From positions 171,708 through 235,707 of the forward strand of contig NZ_SOCP01000015.1 in assembly GCF_004364325.1 (NCBI RefSeq): DNA of 64,000 nucleotides. Direction: 5' to 3'. Positions 32,922 through 40,837 of the stretch are shown one piece after another. Every line of letters starts with the position of its first letter. Position 1 is the first letter of the stretch. The position numbers and the translations under genes are program-made. This DNA is from Actinophytocola oryzae (GTDB lineage: Bacteria > Actinomycetota > Actinomycetes > Mycobacteriales > Pseudonocardiaceae). The notes beneath the pieces are model-generated. The model was not told the origin of the DNA and ran no database searches. It saw nothing but the letters and a program-made list of their open reading frames with translations.

Positions 32922-33493
32922 GACTTCAGGTTCTCGCCCGGTGTCCAGGTGACGTCGCCGGTGTCGCGGTTGGCGAGCCTGGCGAGCACGAACAGGAGAT
33001 CCGAACATCGGTTCAGGTACCGTGCCGTCAACTTGTTGACATTGTCCGGAGCGGCCTCGATCAGCGCCCACGTGCGCCGCTCGGCACTGCGCACCGTCGT
33101 GCGAGCGAAATGCAGCAGAGCGGCTGCCGGTGAACCACCCGGCAGGATGAACGACCGCAGTGCCGGCAGGCCCTCGTTGCGCCGATCGATCGCCTCCTCC
33201 AGACGCCGCACGTAACCCTCGTCCACCCGCGAGGCGCCGTCGCCCTCGACCATCGGCCGGCACAGGTCCGACCCGACGTCGAACAGGTCGTTCTGCATCC
33301 ACCGTACGACGGCGGCGATCTCGTCGTCCGGGTTGCCCAGAGCCAGGACCAGTCCCAGTGCCGCGTTCGCCTCGTCCACAGCCGAGTAGGCATCCAGCCG
33401 GGGATCGGTCTTCGAGGTCCGCGACATGTCACCGAGCGCGGTGGTGCCATCGTCACCGGCCCGGGTGTAGATCTTGCTGAGTACGAACGACAT
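32918..33493 (-). CDS. Cob(I)alamin adenosyltransferase, PduO type, 191 aa
   Basis: Converts cob(I)alamin and ATP to adenosylcobalamin, in biosynthesis or salvage. The N-terminal ATP site KIYTRAGDDGTTALGDMSRT is diagnostic for PduO-type enzymes, followed by DEANAALGLVLAL, SFILPGGSPAAALLHFARTT and VRSAERR, and C-terminal LNRCSDLLFVLARLANRD. All standard blocks are present. I chose ATG 33493 (MSFVLSKIY); a longer frame to 33514 is possible. Convergent with cobB. In a strain that imports B12 this enzyme would still be needed to make the coenzyme. Confidence 0.9.
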   Translation of the reverse strand: MSFVLSKIYTRAGDDGTTALGDMSRTSKTDPRLDAYSAVDEANAALGLVLALGNPDDEIAAVVRWMQNDLFDVGSDLCRPMVEGDGASRVDEGYVRRLEEAIDRRNEGLPALRSFILPGGSPAAALLHFARTTVRSAERRTWALIEAAPDNVNKLTARYLNRCSDLLFVLARLANRDTGDVTWTPGENLKS

Positions 33494-33585
33494 CCGGCGA
33501 TCGTACCGCCGCATCCACCACTGACCGTGTGAGCGGTGTCGTACGCCACTGTGCCGACAAAAGCACCGTTTGAGATGCTGTTTTC

Positions 33586-34392
33586 ATGGTGTGGCAACCC
33601 GGTCCCGAGGACACGGAGACAATGGCGCGGCGCCTGTCCCTGGGCGGGTCAGTTCGCCCCGTACCCGGCACAATGGCGACCAGTGACCGGATCGGCCGTG
33701 CGTTGGCGGATATCCGCCCGATCAGCAAGCATGGTGTCGTCCGTACCGAGTCCCATCCGGGCGACCAGCCGCTTCGGGAGGCCTGCGCCAATCCCGCGGC
33801 GGTGCATGCGCGGATCGCCGCCGCAGCAACGGAACTGGGCACGACCGAGCACCGTGTCGCCGCGTCGTCAGTCCAGTACGAACTCGCGGAGCGACTGTGG
33901 ACGGTGGCCATCGCCCTGTGGAGCCAGCACGAACTCGTCCTGGACGTAACCCGGCTTCATGTCGGTACGGACGCCGCGGTGTGGCGTCTCGCCGCACCGC
34001 GGCCACAAGCCTGGCACACAGACGACCAACCCGACCGGGTCGCCGCGTCACTTGCCGAGCCAGTCCTCGACCTCCTTGCCGTGTTGCACCGGGCCATTCG
34101 GGTGACGACACCGATCGCGGACGGGCTGTTGTGGGGCAATGCCGCCACCGCCGCGACCCTGGCGCTCGGTCGCGTCAGTGGCACCACAGCACACGCACGA
34201 GCCGACGCGGTCGTCGCCACGCTGCTGGCACTGGCGCCACTGCGTAACCGACTCGACACCGTGAACGGCACCGTGGTGCGCAGAAGTTGCTGTCTGTACT
34301 ACCGCTCCCGCGCGGCCCGCATATGCGGCGACTGCTCGCTGTCCGAGCAGGCCGCCGCGAAGGCTATCGTGAAGCTGAGGAGACCGCAGTAG
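33586..34392 (+). CDS. FhuF-like (2Fe-2S) ferric siderophore reductase-type protein, 268 aa
   Basis: The C-terminal motif RRSCCLYYRSRAARICGDCS (C-C-x10-C-x2-C) is the 2Fe-2S site of FhuF-type ferric-siderophore reductases. The preceding helical region (ASSVQYELAERLWTVAIALW) also fits. No signal peptide is seen, so it is cytoplasmic. The start is uncertain; ATG 33586 gives the longest product, and ATG 33624 or 33673 would remove Pro/Arg-rich residues. No siderophore transporter is adjacent. Confidence 0.7.
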   Translation: MVWQPGPEDTETMARRLSLGGSVRPVPGTMATSDRIGRALADIRPISKHGVVRTESHPGDQPLREACANPAAVHARIAAAATELGTTEHRVAASSVQYELAERLWTVAIALWSQHELVLDVTRLHVGTDAAVWRLAAPRPQAWHTDDQPDRVAASLAEPVLDLLAVLHRAIRVTTPIADGLLWGNAATAATLALGRVSGTTAHARADAVVATLLALAPLRNRLDTVNGTVVRRSCCLYYRSRAARICGDCSLSEQAAAKAIVKLRRPQ

Positions 34393-34401
34393 CATCGCCG
34401 A

Positions 34402-35277
34402 ATGCTGAAGAGTGCCGCGAGTGACGCTCTTGTCCTGTGTGACGACGCCGAACTGGGCTCGATCACCGGAGACACCGTGGTGACGAGGCAGACGGTCGCC
34501 GAGTGGCCGATGTCCTGGACCCAGAAGGTGATGTTCTCGAGCGGCAGGACGTTCGCCTACAAGGCGATGCTTCCACCGCTGGTCGAATCAGAGTTCTACG
34601 CGGCCGGGCCGTCTCCTCTGTTGCCGGGCTACCACCACGTCGGAGAATTCAACTACTGCGCCAACATTCTGGTCGAGTGGATCGATTCCCCGTCACTCGC
34701 CGACCTGGAACTCGACGAAGCCGAACTGCTGACACACGCGACCAACGTCGTGGCGCGGATCGGCGAGATGACGCAGGACTCCCCCACCTACCTTGATGTT
34801 GGTACGCCCGAGAAATGGTCCAGCGAAGCTGCTGCCACGCTGGACAAGCTTCGGCGGCTGGCGTCCGACGGCCGGTTTGCCAGCACCATGTCCATGGCGG
34901 TGGATGTTCTCCAGCCCTGGGTCTTGTCGACCGAGGTCCTCGATGTGGTTGCCGCGCACTCGCGCCTGGTGCACCGTGACCTCAAGCCCGCCCACATATT
35001 TCCGACAGGCAACGGATATCGCGTGATCGACTGGCAGGTGCCGGCGATCGCGCCCGCCGACGTCGACCTCGTCTGGCTCCTCGAAGAGGCCGGCATCGAC
35101 TCGTTCCCCCACGTCGATCCGGTGACCTACGGGATCGCGTTCTTCCTGCACCTGCGCTGGGCCACGGTCGCGCAGCACGATTTCTTCCCAGGGTTCGTCA
35201 CCCCGCTGTTCGAAGGGTGGGCGAACGACGCCCTCACGGCACTCGCCAGAGCCAGAGAAGCAGTGGGGAGTCCATGA
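34402..35277 (+). CDS. Aminoglycoside-phosphotransferase-like kinase, 291 aa
   Basis: The catalytic loop SRLVHRDLKPAHIFPTG and the metal-binding YRVIDWQVPAIAPADVDLVW match the APH/choline-kinase-like superfamily (HxDxxxxx and a later Asp). An N-lobe Lys is visible in RTFAYKAMLPPLVESEFYA. The acceptor cannot be predicted; such genes are common in actinomycetes. It starts nine bases after the FhuF-like gene and is probably co-transcribed. It is convergent with the amidohydrolase gene, only seven bases apart. Confidence 0.75.
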   Translation: MLKSAASDALVLCDDAELGSITGDTVVTRQTVAEWPMSWTQKVMFSSGRTFAYKAMLPPLVESEFYAAGPSPLLPGYHHVGEFNYCANILVEWIDSPSLADLELDEAELLTHATNVVARIGEMTQDSPTYLDVGTPEKWSSEAAATLDKLRRLASDGRFASTMSMAVDVLQPWVLSTEVLDVVAAHSRLVHRDLKPAHIFPTGNGYRVIDWQVPAIAPADVDLVWLLEEAGIDSFPHVDPVTYGIAFFLHLRWATVAQHDFFPGFVTPLFEGWANDALTALARAREAVGSP

Positions 35278-35284
35278 TCGTGTG

Positions 35285-36853
35285 TCATGGGAATCGGAAC
35301 GCGCCGCCGACCATGGTGTGCAGCACCTCGATGTCCTTGATCCCCTCTGGGGCGACGGTGGCCGGGTTGTCGGACAGGACAACGAGGTCGGCCAGTCTCC
35401 CCGTCGCGATGGTGCCCTTCTCGGGTTCCTGACCGGACGCGTACGCCGAGCCGTAGGTGAACGCGCGCAGCGCCTCCCGCCCACTAATCGCCTCGGCCGG
35501 GTTGAACGGCGCACCGGACGCCGTGCGTTGGTTGACCATGTCGTGCATACCCAGCAGAGGCGCACCGGTCACCACCGGCCGGTCCGAGCTGCCGGGCAGG
35601 ACCAGGCCGGCATCCAGAAGTGATCGCTGCCGGTAGGCCCAGCCCACCCGCTCCGCGCCGAGCGCCCGTGCCATCCCGTCGCCGATCTCGTTCACGAACC
35701 GACCCTGGGGCACGGCGACGACGCCCAGTTCGCGGGTACGGGACACCTGGTCGGGACGTGCTACGCCGAAGTGCTCGATGCGGTGCCGGGGCTCGTGGCG
35801 GGGGTGCACCCGCTGGGCGTGCTCGTAGGCATCGAGCACCACATCGATGGCCACGTCGCCGATCGCATGTGTGGCCACTCGCCACCCGGCCCGGTGCGCT
35901 GCGACGATGGTGTCCCTCAGAGCCTCCGGCGCTCCCTGCAGGTAGCCGCGGTTGCCTGGAGTGTCGACGAAGTCCTGGCTCAAGGCGGCCGTGTGACCGA
36001 TCAGCGAGCCGTCAGCGAACACCTTCACCGGGCCGATGACGAGCCAGTCGTCGCCGAACCCGGTGCGGATCCCGAGATCGAGACCAAGGCCCAGTTCGGT
36101 GATCGGGTGCAGAGCGTCGGCAGCTACCATCAGCTCGACCCGCACGTGCAACTTTCCCTGATTCCGTGCACGCTGGTAGGCCGCCAGCTCGACCGGGCTC
36201 TTGCCGATCCACCCACCGCCGATGCCGGCCTCTACACAGCTCGTGATGCCCTCGCTGAGGTAGCGGCGCCCGGCGCGGTCGATCGCGTCGACCAGGGTGT
36301 CCACGGGATAGGGCAGTATCAGCGGGTTCACCAGCTCCTGTGCCCGTTCCTGAAGCAGTCCAGTCGGCCGGCCGGCGGCGTCGGTGATCACCCTCCCGCC
36401 GTCGACCTCGACCGACTGGTCGGCGATGCCCAGCTCGGTGAGCACGGGTGTGTTGACCACGCACATGTGCCCGGATGTGTGCTTCACCAGCACCTTGCGC
36501 CCACGGGCGACGCGGTCGAGCCCGTCGCGGGTGGGATGGCCGCCGCACTTGTTCTGGTCGTACCCGGAGCCGATGACCCACTCGCCGTCGGGCGCGTTCC
36601 CGATGGCCTCGTACAGCGCGTCGAGGCCGTCAACCCGGCAGTCCACTTCGGACAGGGTGAGCCCGTACCACGCCATGTGGTTGTGGGCGTCGTGGAAGCC
36701 CGGCGTCATGGTCGCGCCACCCAGGTCGACCACGTCGTGGGCGGGGACCTCCGCCAGCGCGACGATCCGGTCGCCGATGATCGCGACGGCCGACGCGGGC
36801 TCGGCCAGCGTCTCGAACGTCGCGTTGACGAGCAGCAGGTCAGCCTTGAGCAC
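35285..36853 (-). CDS. Amidohydrolase family 3 (YtcJ-like) protein, 522 aa
   Basis: Metal-dependent hydrolase with an HxH-type site in MTPGFHDAHNHMAWYGLTLS. It has the Lys/metal region VIGPVKVFADGSLIGHTAAL and later metal ligands in WRVATHAIGDVAIDVVLDAY and RHRIEHFGVARPDQV. It ends with the YtcJ-like GTIATGRLADLVVLSDNPAT. The substrate is unknown. The GTG at 36853 lies inside the end of the thioesterase gene (14-base overlap), so the two are coupled. The catalytic set looks complete. Confidence 0.85.
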   Translation of the reverse strand: MLKADLLLVNATFETLAEPASAVAIIGDRIVALAEVPAHDVVDLGGATMTPGFHDAHNHMAWYGLTLSEVDCRVDGLDALYEAIGNAPDGEWVIGSGYDQNKCGGHPTRDGLDRVARGRKVLVKHTSGHMCVVNTPVLTELGIADQSVEVDGGRVITDAAGRPTGLLQERAQELVNPLILPYPVDTLVDAIDRAGRRYLSEGITSCVEAGIGGGWIGKSPVELAAYQRARNQGKLHVRVELMVAADALHPITELGLGLDLGIRTGFGDDWLVIGPVKVFADGSLIGHTAALSQDFVDTPGNRGYLQGAPEALRDTIVAAHRAGWRVATHAIGDVAIDVVLDAYEHAQRVHPRHEPRHRIEHFGVARPDQVSRTRELGVVAVPQGRFVNEIGDGMARALGAERVGWAYRQRSLLDAGLVLPGSSDRPVVTGAPLLGMHDMVNQRTASGAPFNPAEAISGREALRAFTYGSAYASGQEPEKGTIATGRLADLVVLSDNPATVAPEGIKDIEVLHTMVGGAFRFP

Positions 36854-37289
36854 GGTGCAGCTCCACGAACGCCTTCCGGTACCAGTCGCTCCAGGGTGCG
36901 GGTTCACCGGTCTCGCGGTCGATCTTCACGATCACCCGGTAGCCCGTCGCGTAGTGACCGCAACGGAACCCGTACCGAGCGCTGGTCGTGCCGATGTGCT
37001 CGGCGGTGATCTCCACAGGCAGCAGGCCCGGCGCGGCGAAGGCCGCGAGGAACTCGACGTGCAGCTCCCGGACGACGTAGTGCAGATCCGGATCGCGGTC
37101 AGCATAGGCGGTCCAGCGCTTGCCCAACTGCTCGAACAACGCCGACTGCGCCCGCTCGACATGCACGGCGAACCGCGAGTTGTGCAGCGTTCCGTTGAGG
37201 TCCAACTCGTCGAAGTAAACCGGACTGTCCCAGAGGAAACCCACTCCGACCTCCCCTCGCCTGATGATCGACTCCATGCGCAGGTACAC
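36840..37289 (-). CDS. Hotdog-fold acyl-CoA thioesterase, 149 aa
   Basis: Resembles 4HBT-type thioesterases: SPVYFDELDLNGTLHNSRFA carries the conserved Asp/Asn region and is followed by VHVERAQSALFEQL, LHVEFLAAFAAPGLLPVEI and a C-terminal strand (RVIVKIDRETGEPAPWSDWY). The start is either GTG 37289 or ATG 37277, neither with a clear ribosome site. It precedes and overlaps the amidohydrolase gene. Confidence 0.75.
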   Translation of the reverse strand: MYLRMESIIRRGEVGVGFLWDSPVYFDELDLNGTLHNSRFAVHVERAQSALFEQLGKRWTAYADRDPDLHYVVRELHVEFLAAFAAPGLLPVEITAEHIGTTSARYGFRCGHYATGYRVIVKIDRETGEPAPWSDWYRKAFVELHRAQG

Positions 37290-37420
37290 CAGATGCTGCG
37301 TGAGGCGGTGGACGCGGAGGTGCAGTTCCGGAACGTGCAGGCGCTGTCCAACTTTCTTCGAACGGCCGCGTCTCCCGTAACCGGCACGGTCAATCTCGAC
37401 GAAACTTCTGATCGGCCGGT

Positions 37421-37448
37421 GGCGCCGGGGTTTTCACGCCCCGGCGCC
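37421..37448 (-). terminator. 10-bp stem-loop after the alpha/alpha-barrel gene
   Basis: GGCGCCGGGG and CCCCGGCGCC pair around TTTTCACG, six bases past the stop of the minus-strand secreted-protein gene. Confidence 0.7.
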
Positions 37449-37454
37449 ATTCCT

Positions 37455-38495
37455 TTACGGACAGGCCAGTTCCGGCGCCTGCGGCACCGATCCCGAGGAG
37501 GACAGCCGCGCGAGCGGCGGTGCGCCGAGCGCGAGCACGGCCTGTGCGGTGGCACGCACCGCCGTGTTCGGGTCGAATCCCGTGGTGTCGTAGGCGATCG
37601 CGCCCCGGTCCTCGACCGCGGCGGCGCACCCGAGCTGCAGGCTCAGGACGAAGTTCTTCGCCTTCTGCGCCGCGCCCAGTCGCCCGCCGGCACGGAACGC
37701 CTGACCGGCCAGGCCGGTGGTGTTCGTGTTCGGCGCGACCGACGTGTTGCCGTCGATGGCTGAGATCCCACCGTTCGCCTGTTGCTTGCTCGCCAACCAC
37801 GACAAGCCCTGCTCGGCCTTGACGATTCGGCCCGTAGCGAGCAGCGCTTGCATGGCCATCGCGGTGGCGTCGGTGTCACTGGCACACGGTGTGACCCCGA
37901 AGGCGATCGGGAAGCCACCGTCCGGGCACTGCGTGCCGGCGAGGAAACTCACCGCGGATGCCGGCGCCCCGCCTGAGGTCCGCCGTAGTGTGATGATCGC
38001 CAGCGACTGGGTGAACGCGTTGCTGAAGTCACCGAACGCCGACCGGTCCGAGAACCGCCCCGACGGCGTCAGCAGGCCACGCAACCGAGTTGGTAGATCC
38101 ACCCCACCGAAGTTCGCCGGGTTCAGTCCACGGACCTGCGCGGCCAGGGACGACTTGGCGGTGGCGCCAGCGTAGGCCTCGGTCGTGCCGTCACCGATGT
38201 AGCCGGACAGGTTCGCCGGCTCGGCGAGCCACGCGATCGCGGCCGCGCCGTTCGTGTCGGCCGACTTGGTGCCGGCGAACGCGAAGATGCCGTCGATGGT
38301 CAAACCCGCGTCAGGAAAGAAGACACCGCCGAAGTCGACCTCGAAGTGGTCACCATCGGTCATCTGCCGTGCCAGCCACCCGGCCGCGGCATCGGCCTTC
38401 TCGGCCGCCCGGGGCGCGGCGACCGCACCAGCCGGGACGACGAGTGCGACAGCCGACAGGAAGGCGACGGCCGTCGCGACGAGACGTAATCTCAT
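37455..38495 (-). CDS. Secreted alpha/alpha-barrel protein (transcobalamin N-domain/prenyltransferase-like), 346 aa
   Basis: A Sec signal peptide (MRLRLVATAVAFLSAVALVV, cleaved near VAA-PRA) precedes an all-helical barrel of repeated units. Examples are TQCPDGGFPIAFGVTPCASD, DATAMAMQALLATG, GLSWLASKQQANGGISAIDG and NTNTTGLAGQAFRAGG. This is the fold shared by terpenoid cyclases, protein prenyltransferases and the B12-binding domain of transcobalamin/intrinsic factor. It lacks the DxDD-type acids of cyclases. A cobalamin riboswitch precedes it, so binding B12 outside the cell is the best inference. It is similar in style to the barrels of the 862-aa protein. There is no anchor, so it is probably released. 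Confidence 0.75.
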   Translation of the reverse strand: MRLRLVATAVAFLSAVALVVPAGAVAAPRAAEKADAAAGWLARQMTDGDHFEVDFGGVFFPDAGLTIDGIFAFAGTKSADTNGAAAIAWLAEPANLSGYIGDGTTEAYAGATAKSSLAAQVRGLNPANFGGVDLPTRLRGLLTPSGRFSDRSAFGDFSNAFTQSLAIITLRRTSGGAPASAVSFLAGTQCPDGGFPIAFGVTPCASDTDATAMAMQALLATGRIVKAEQGLSWLASKQQANGGISAIDGNTSVAPNTNTTGLAGQAFRAGGRLGAAQKAKNFVLSLQLGCAAAVEDRGAIAYDTTGFDPNTAVRATAQAVLALGAPPLARLSSSGSVPQAPELACP

Positions 38496-38589
38496 GTGAA
38501 GCCTTTCCGGGACGCAGCACCGGAAAGGCGGGCAGCACCCGGCCCGGCCTCTGCTCCGGCCCGCGAACCGCGACGGGAAGTGGAGAATC

Positions 38590-38695
38590 TCGCGCCCGGC
38601 ACCGGGTATCAGGGCTCACCGCGTGATGCGGTATACCTTTGCGGGTCAGCGCCGGCTTCACACCGGACTTCCCCCGCTGCCAAGCGTATTCAGTT
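38590..38695 (-). promoter_or_regulatory. Cobalamin riboswitch before the secreted barrel gene
   Basis: Read on the minus strand, the core GGGGGAAGTCCGGTGTGAAG is followed by CCGGCGCTGACCCGCAA and then the B12-box-like GAGCCCTGATACCCGGTGC. These are the conserved segments of cobalamin riboswitches. The leader then runs about 95 bases to the ATG through GC-rich hairpins, including one at 38506-38531 that could hide the ribosome site. Confidence 0.88.
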
Positions 38696-38760
38696 GGGGA
38701 AACCGCACAATTCTGTGCGTATGCGGCTGGTCACGTCAATCGCCCGAACAGCCGAGTGCG

Positions 38761-39381
38761 TCATCGCAGTCCACTGCGCGTCAATGTCGTGACTACCAGT
38801 GGGTCATTTTCCGTTATTCCATAACGGTATTCGTAGACCGAGCGGACGGCGTGCGCGAGGCCGCCGGGGCGTAGCGGGCCGGGCACTTCGGCGCGCAGAT
38901 CCGCGGCGAGGAGCAGCATCGGGTGACGCTGCGCGCCGTGGGGTGGCGTGTAGTTGCGGACGGGAAGCACGATGGCGCCGAGTCGGGCATAGAACGTGAC
39001 GCGCCACTGCCGTACGGTTCGTTCCACCTCGTCGATGCCTGACTCTTCGGGGTCCTCGATGTCCAGGTAGAGCAGGGCGAAGCCGGCCAGTTCCGCGCAC
39101 AGTGCGTGCCACAGCCGGGTGCCGACACCCTGACCCCGACGGGATCTGTCGACAGCGAAGTACCGCAGGAACACCGTCCCGGTTGTTCCCAGCTCGCGGA
39201 TGAACGCGATGCCGACCGGCACGCCACCGTCGAGGAGTGTCAGGAGACGTTCGTCCGGCCGATGATCGGTGAGCTGTTCGAACGGCGTCCGCAACTGTCG
39301 TGGGAACGCCTCCTCGTACACCGTCCGTGTGCGGGCGGCCTGGTCCCGGTCGAGGGCGGACGCCGGGACCAGGCCGGTCAT
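38761..39381 (-). CDS. GNAT N-acetyltransferase, 206 aa
   Basis: The acetyl-CoA binding motif A is FLRYFAVDRSRRGQGVGTRL (R-x2-GxG/A variant), followed by LCAELAGFALLYLDIEDPEE. The substrate is unknown. ATG 39381 overlaps the stop of the acyl-CoA synthetase gene (ATGA), making it the third gene of the metE-led operon. ATG 39390 upstream is also in frame. Confidence 0.8.
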   Translation of the reverse strand: MTGLVPASALDRDQAARTRTVYEEAFPRQLRTPFEQLTDHRPDERLLTLLDGGVPVGIAFIRELGTTGTVFLRYFAVDRSRRGQGVGTRLWHALCAELAGFALLYLDIEDPEESGIDEVERTVRQWRVTFYARLGAIVLPVRNYTPPHGAQRHPMLLLAADLRAEVPGPLRPGGLAHAVRSVYEYRYGITENDPLVVTTLTRSGLR

Positions 39382-40837
39382 GCCGACCACCTTCCGTTGA
39401 CCCGGTCGTAGGTGGCCGCGGTCTGTTCGTTGAGCTGGTGTTTGGCCACCCGCTCGGACGGCGTGCGGGGCAGGTCGTCGCGGAACTCCCAGTAGCGGGG
39501 CACCTTGAACGGCGCGAGACGTTCAAGGCAGTAGGCGGCGAGCGCGTCCGGGTCCCTGATGCCGACGACGTGTGCCTTGACCTCCTCACCACGCAGGTCG
39601 TCCGGCACGGAGGTGACGGCGACGAGTCGCACGTCCGGGTGGGTGAGCAGCACGTCCTCGACCTCGCGGGCGGCGACGTTCTCTCCGCTGCGCCGGATCA
39701 TGTCCTTGAGCCGGCCCACCAGGTAGACCCGGCCGGCCTGGTCGAGACGGGCGAGATCACCGGTGCGGAACCAGCCGTCGTCGAACGGGTTGTCGACGGC
39801 GTGGTAGCCGGACATCATGCCCGGCCCGCGTAACCGCAACTCTCCGTCGACCACACGAACCTCACGGTCGGGCAGGGGGCCGCCGACACAGCCGGTGCCG
39901 ACCAGCTCGTCGTGGTCGGCGTCGGTGACACGCAGGTCCGCGCCGGTCTCGGTCATTCCGAATGCCTCGTGCCACGGCACGCCCCACCGGTGCTCCAGCT
40001 CGGCGTGCAGTGCGGGTGGGATACCGGAGCACTGCACGAGCCTCACTACATGGTCACGGTCGCGGGCGTCGCGTGGTTGTTTGAGCAGCAGGCCTGGCAT
40101 GGCGCCAAGGCAGTAGAAGTAGGTGACATTGTGCTCGCGAACCGCGTTCCAGAACGTCGTTGGGTGGAAGCCGTCGAGCACGACGACCTCAGCGCCAGAC
40201 AGCAGTCCGGCCACGATGTTCCACTGTGGATCGACGTAGTGGCACGGTTGCGCTGTCAGCAGGATGTCCTTATGGGTAAGCCGGGGGAACTCGGTGATGA
40301 GGCTGCCGGCGAGACGCGTCCAGTAGGTGTGAGGCAGCACGCATCCTTTGGGCAGGCCGGTGGTACCGGAGGTGTACTGGACGTTCACAGGCGTGTCCGG
40401 TTCGACCGGCCGCAGAGTCAGCCCCAGTATCGGGCGGAGCGATTCCACGTCGAGGACGGCACGGTCGCCACTTCGGTTAGGGCGGAACGGAGGTCCGGCT
40501 CCGTGATTGCCAGCACGGCATCCGAGTGGACGAGCACGTGGCTGGCGTCCGCCGTGCGGTACTTGACGTTCATCGGCACCGTAGTCGCGCCGAGCCGTGC
40601 CAGCCCCAGCCAGAGCAGGAAGAACTCCGGGCGGTTGCGCAGCATCAACGCGACCCGATCCCCCGTCTGGACGCCGCGGCGCCGCAGGGCGTGCGCGTAG
40701 CCGGCGGTGCGCTGCTCGATCTCGGTGAAGGTGAGCCGCTCAACGCCGGGAAAGGTCCAGGCGATGCGGTAGGGCCATCGCTGGGCGGCGTGGGTGACCA
40801 CACTGCCGAGGTCATCCACGCCCGTCCCACCGGTCAT
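39378..40837 (-). pseudogene. Acyl-CoA synthetase (AMP-binding), frameshifted
   Basis: The first ~130 residues (LTFTEIEQRTAGYAHALRRR, GDRVALMLRNRPEFFLLWLG) end in a wrong frame at STWNRSARYWG. The rest resumes in another frame at VLDVESLRPILGLTLRPVEP and contains VQYTSGTTGLPKGCVLPH, AFGMTETGADLRVTD, DGWFRTGDLARLDQAGRVYL and the catalytic Lys region RTPSERVAKHQ. A single missing base near 40463 (GTGCCGTCC region) would explain it. Restoring it gives a full ~486-residue fatty-acid/carnitine-CoA-ligase-like enzyme. ATG 40837 overlaps the metE stop. It may be a real mutation or an assembly error. Confidence 0.75.
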
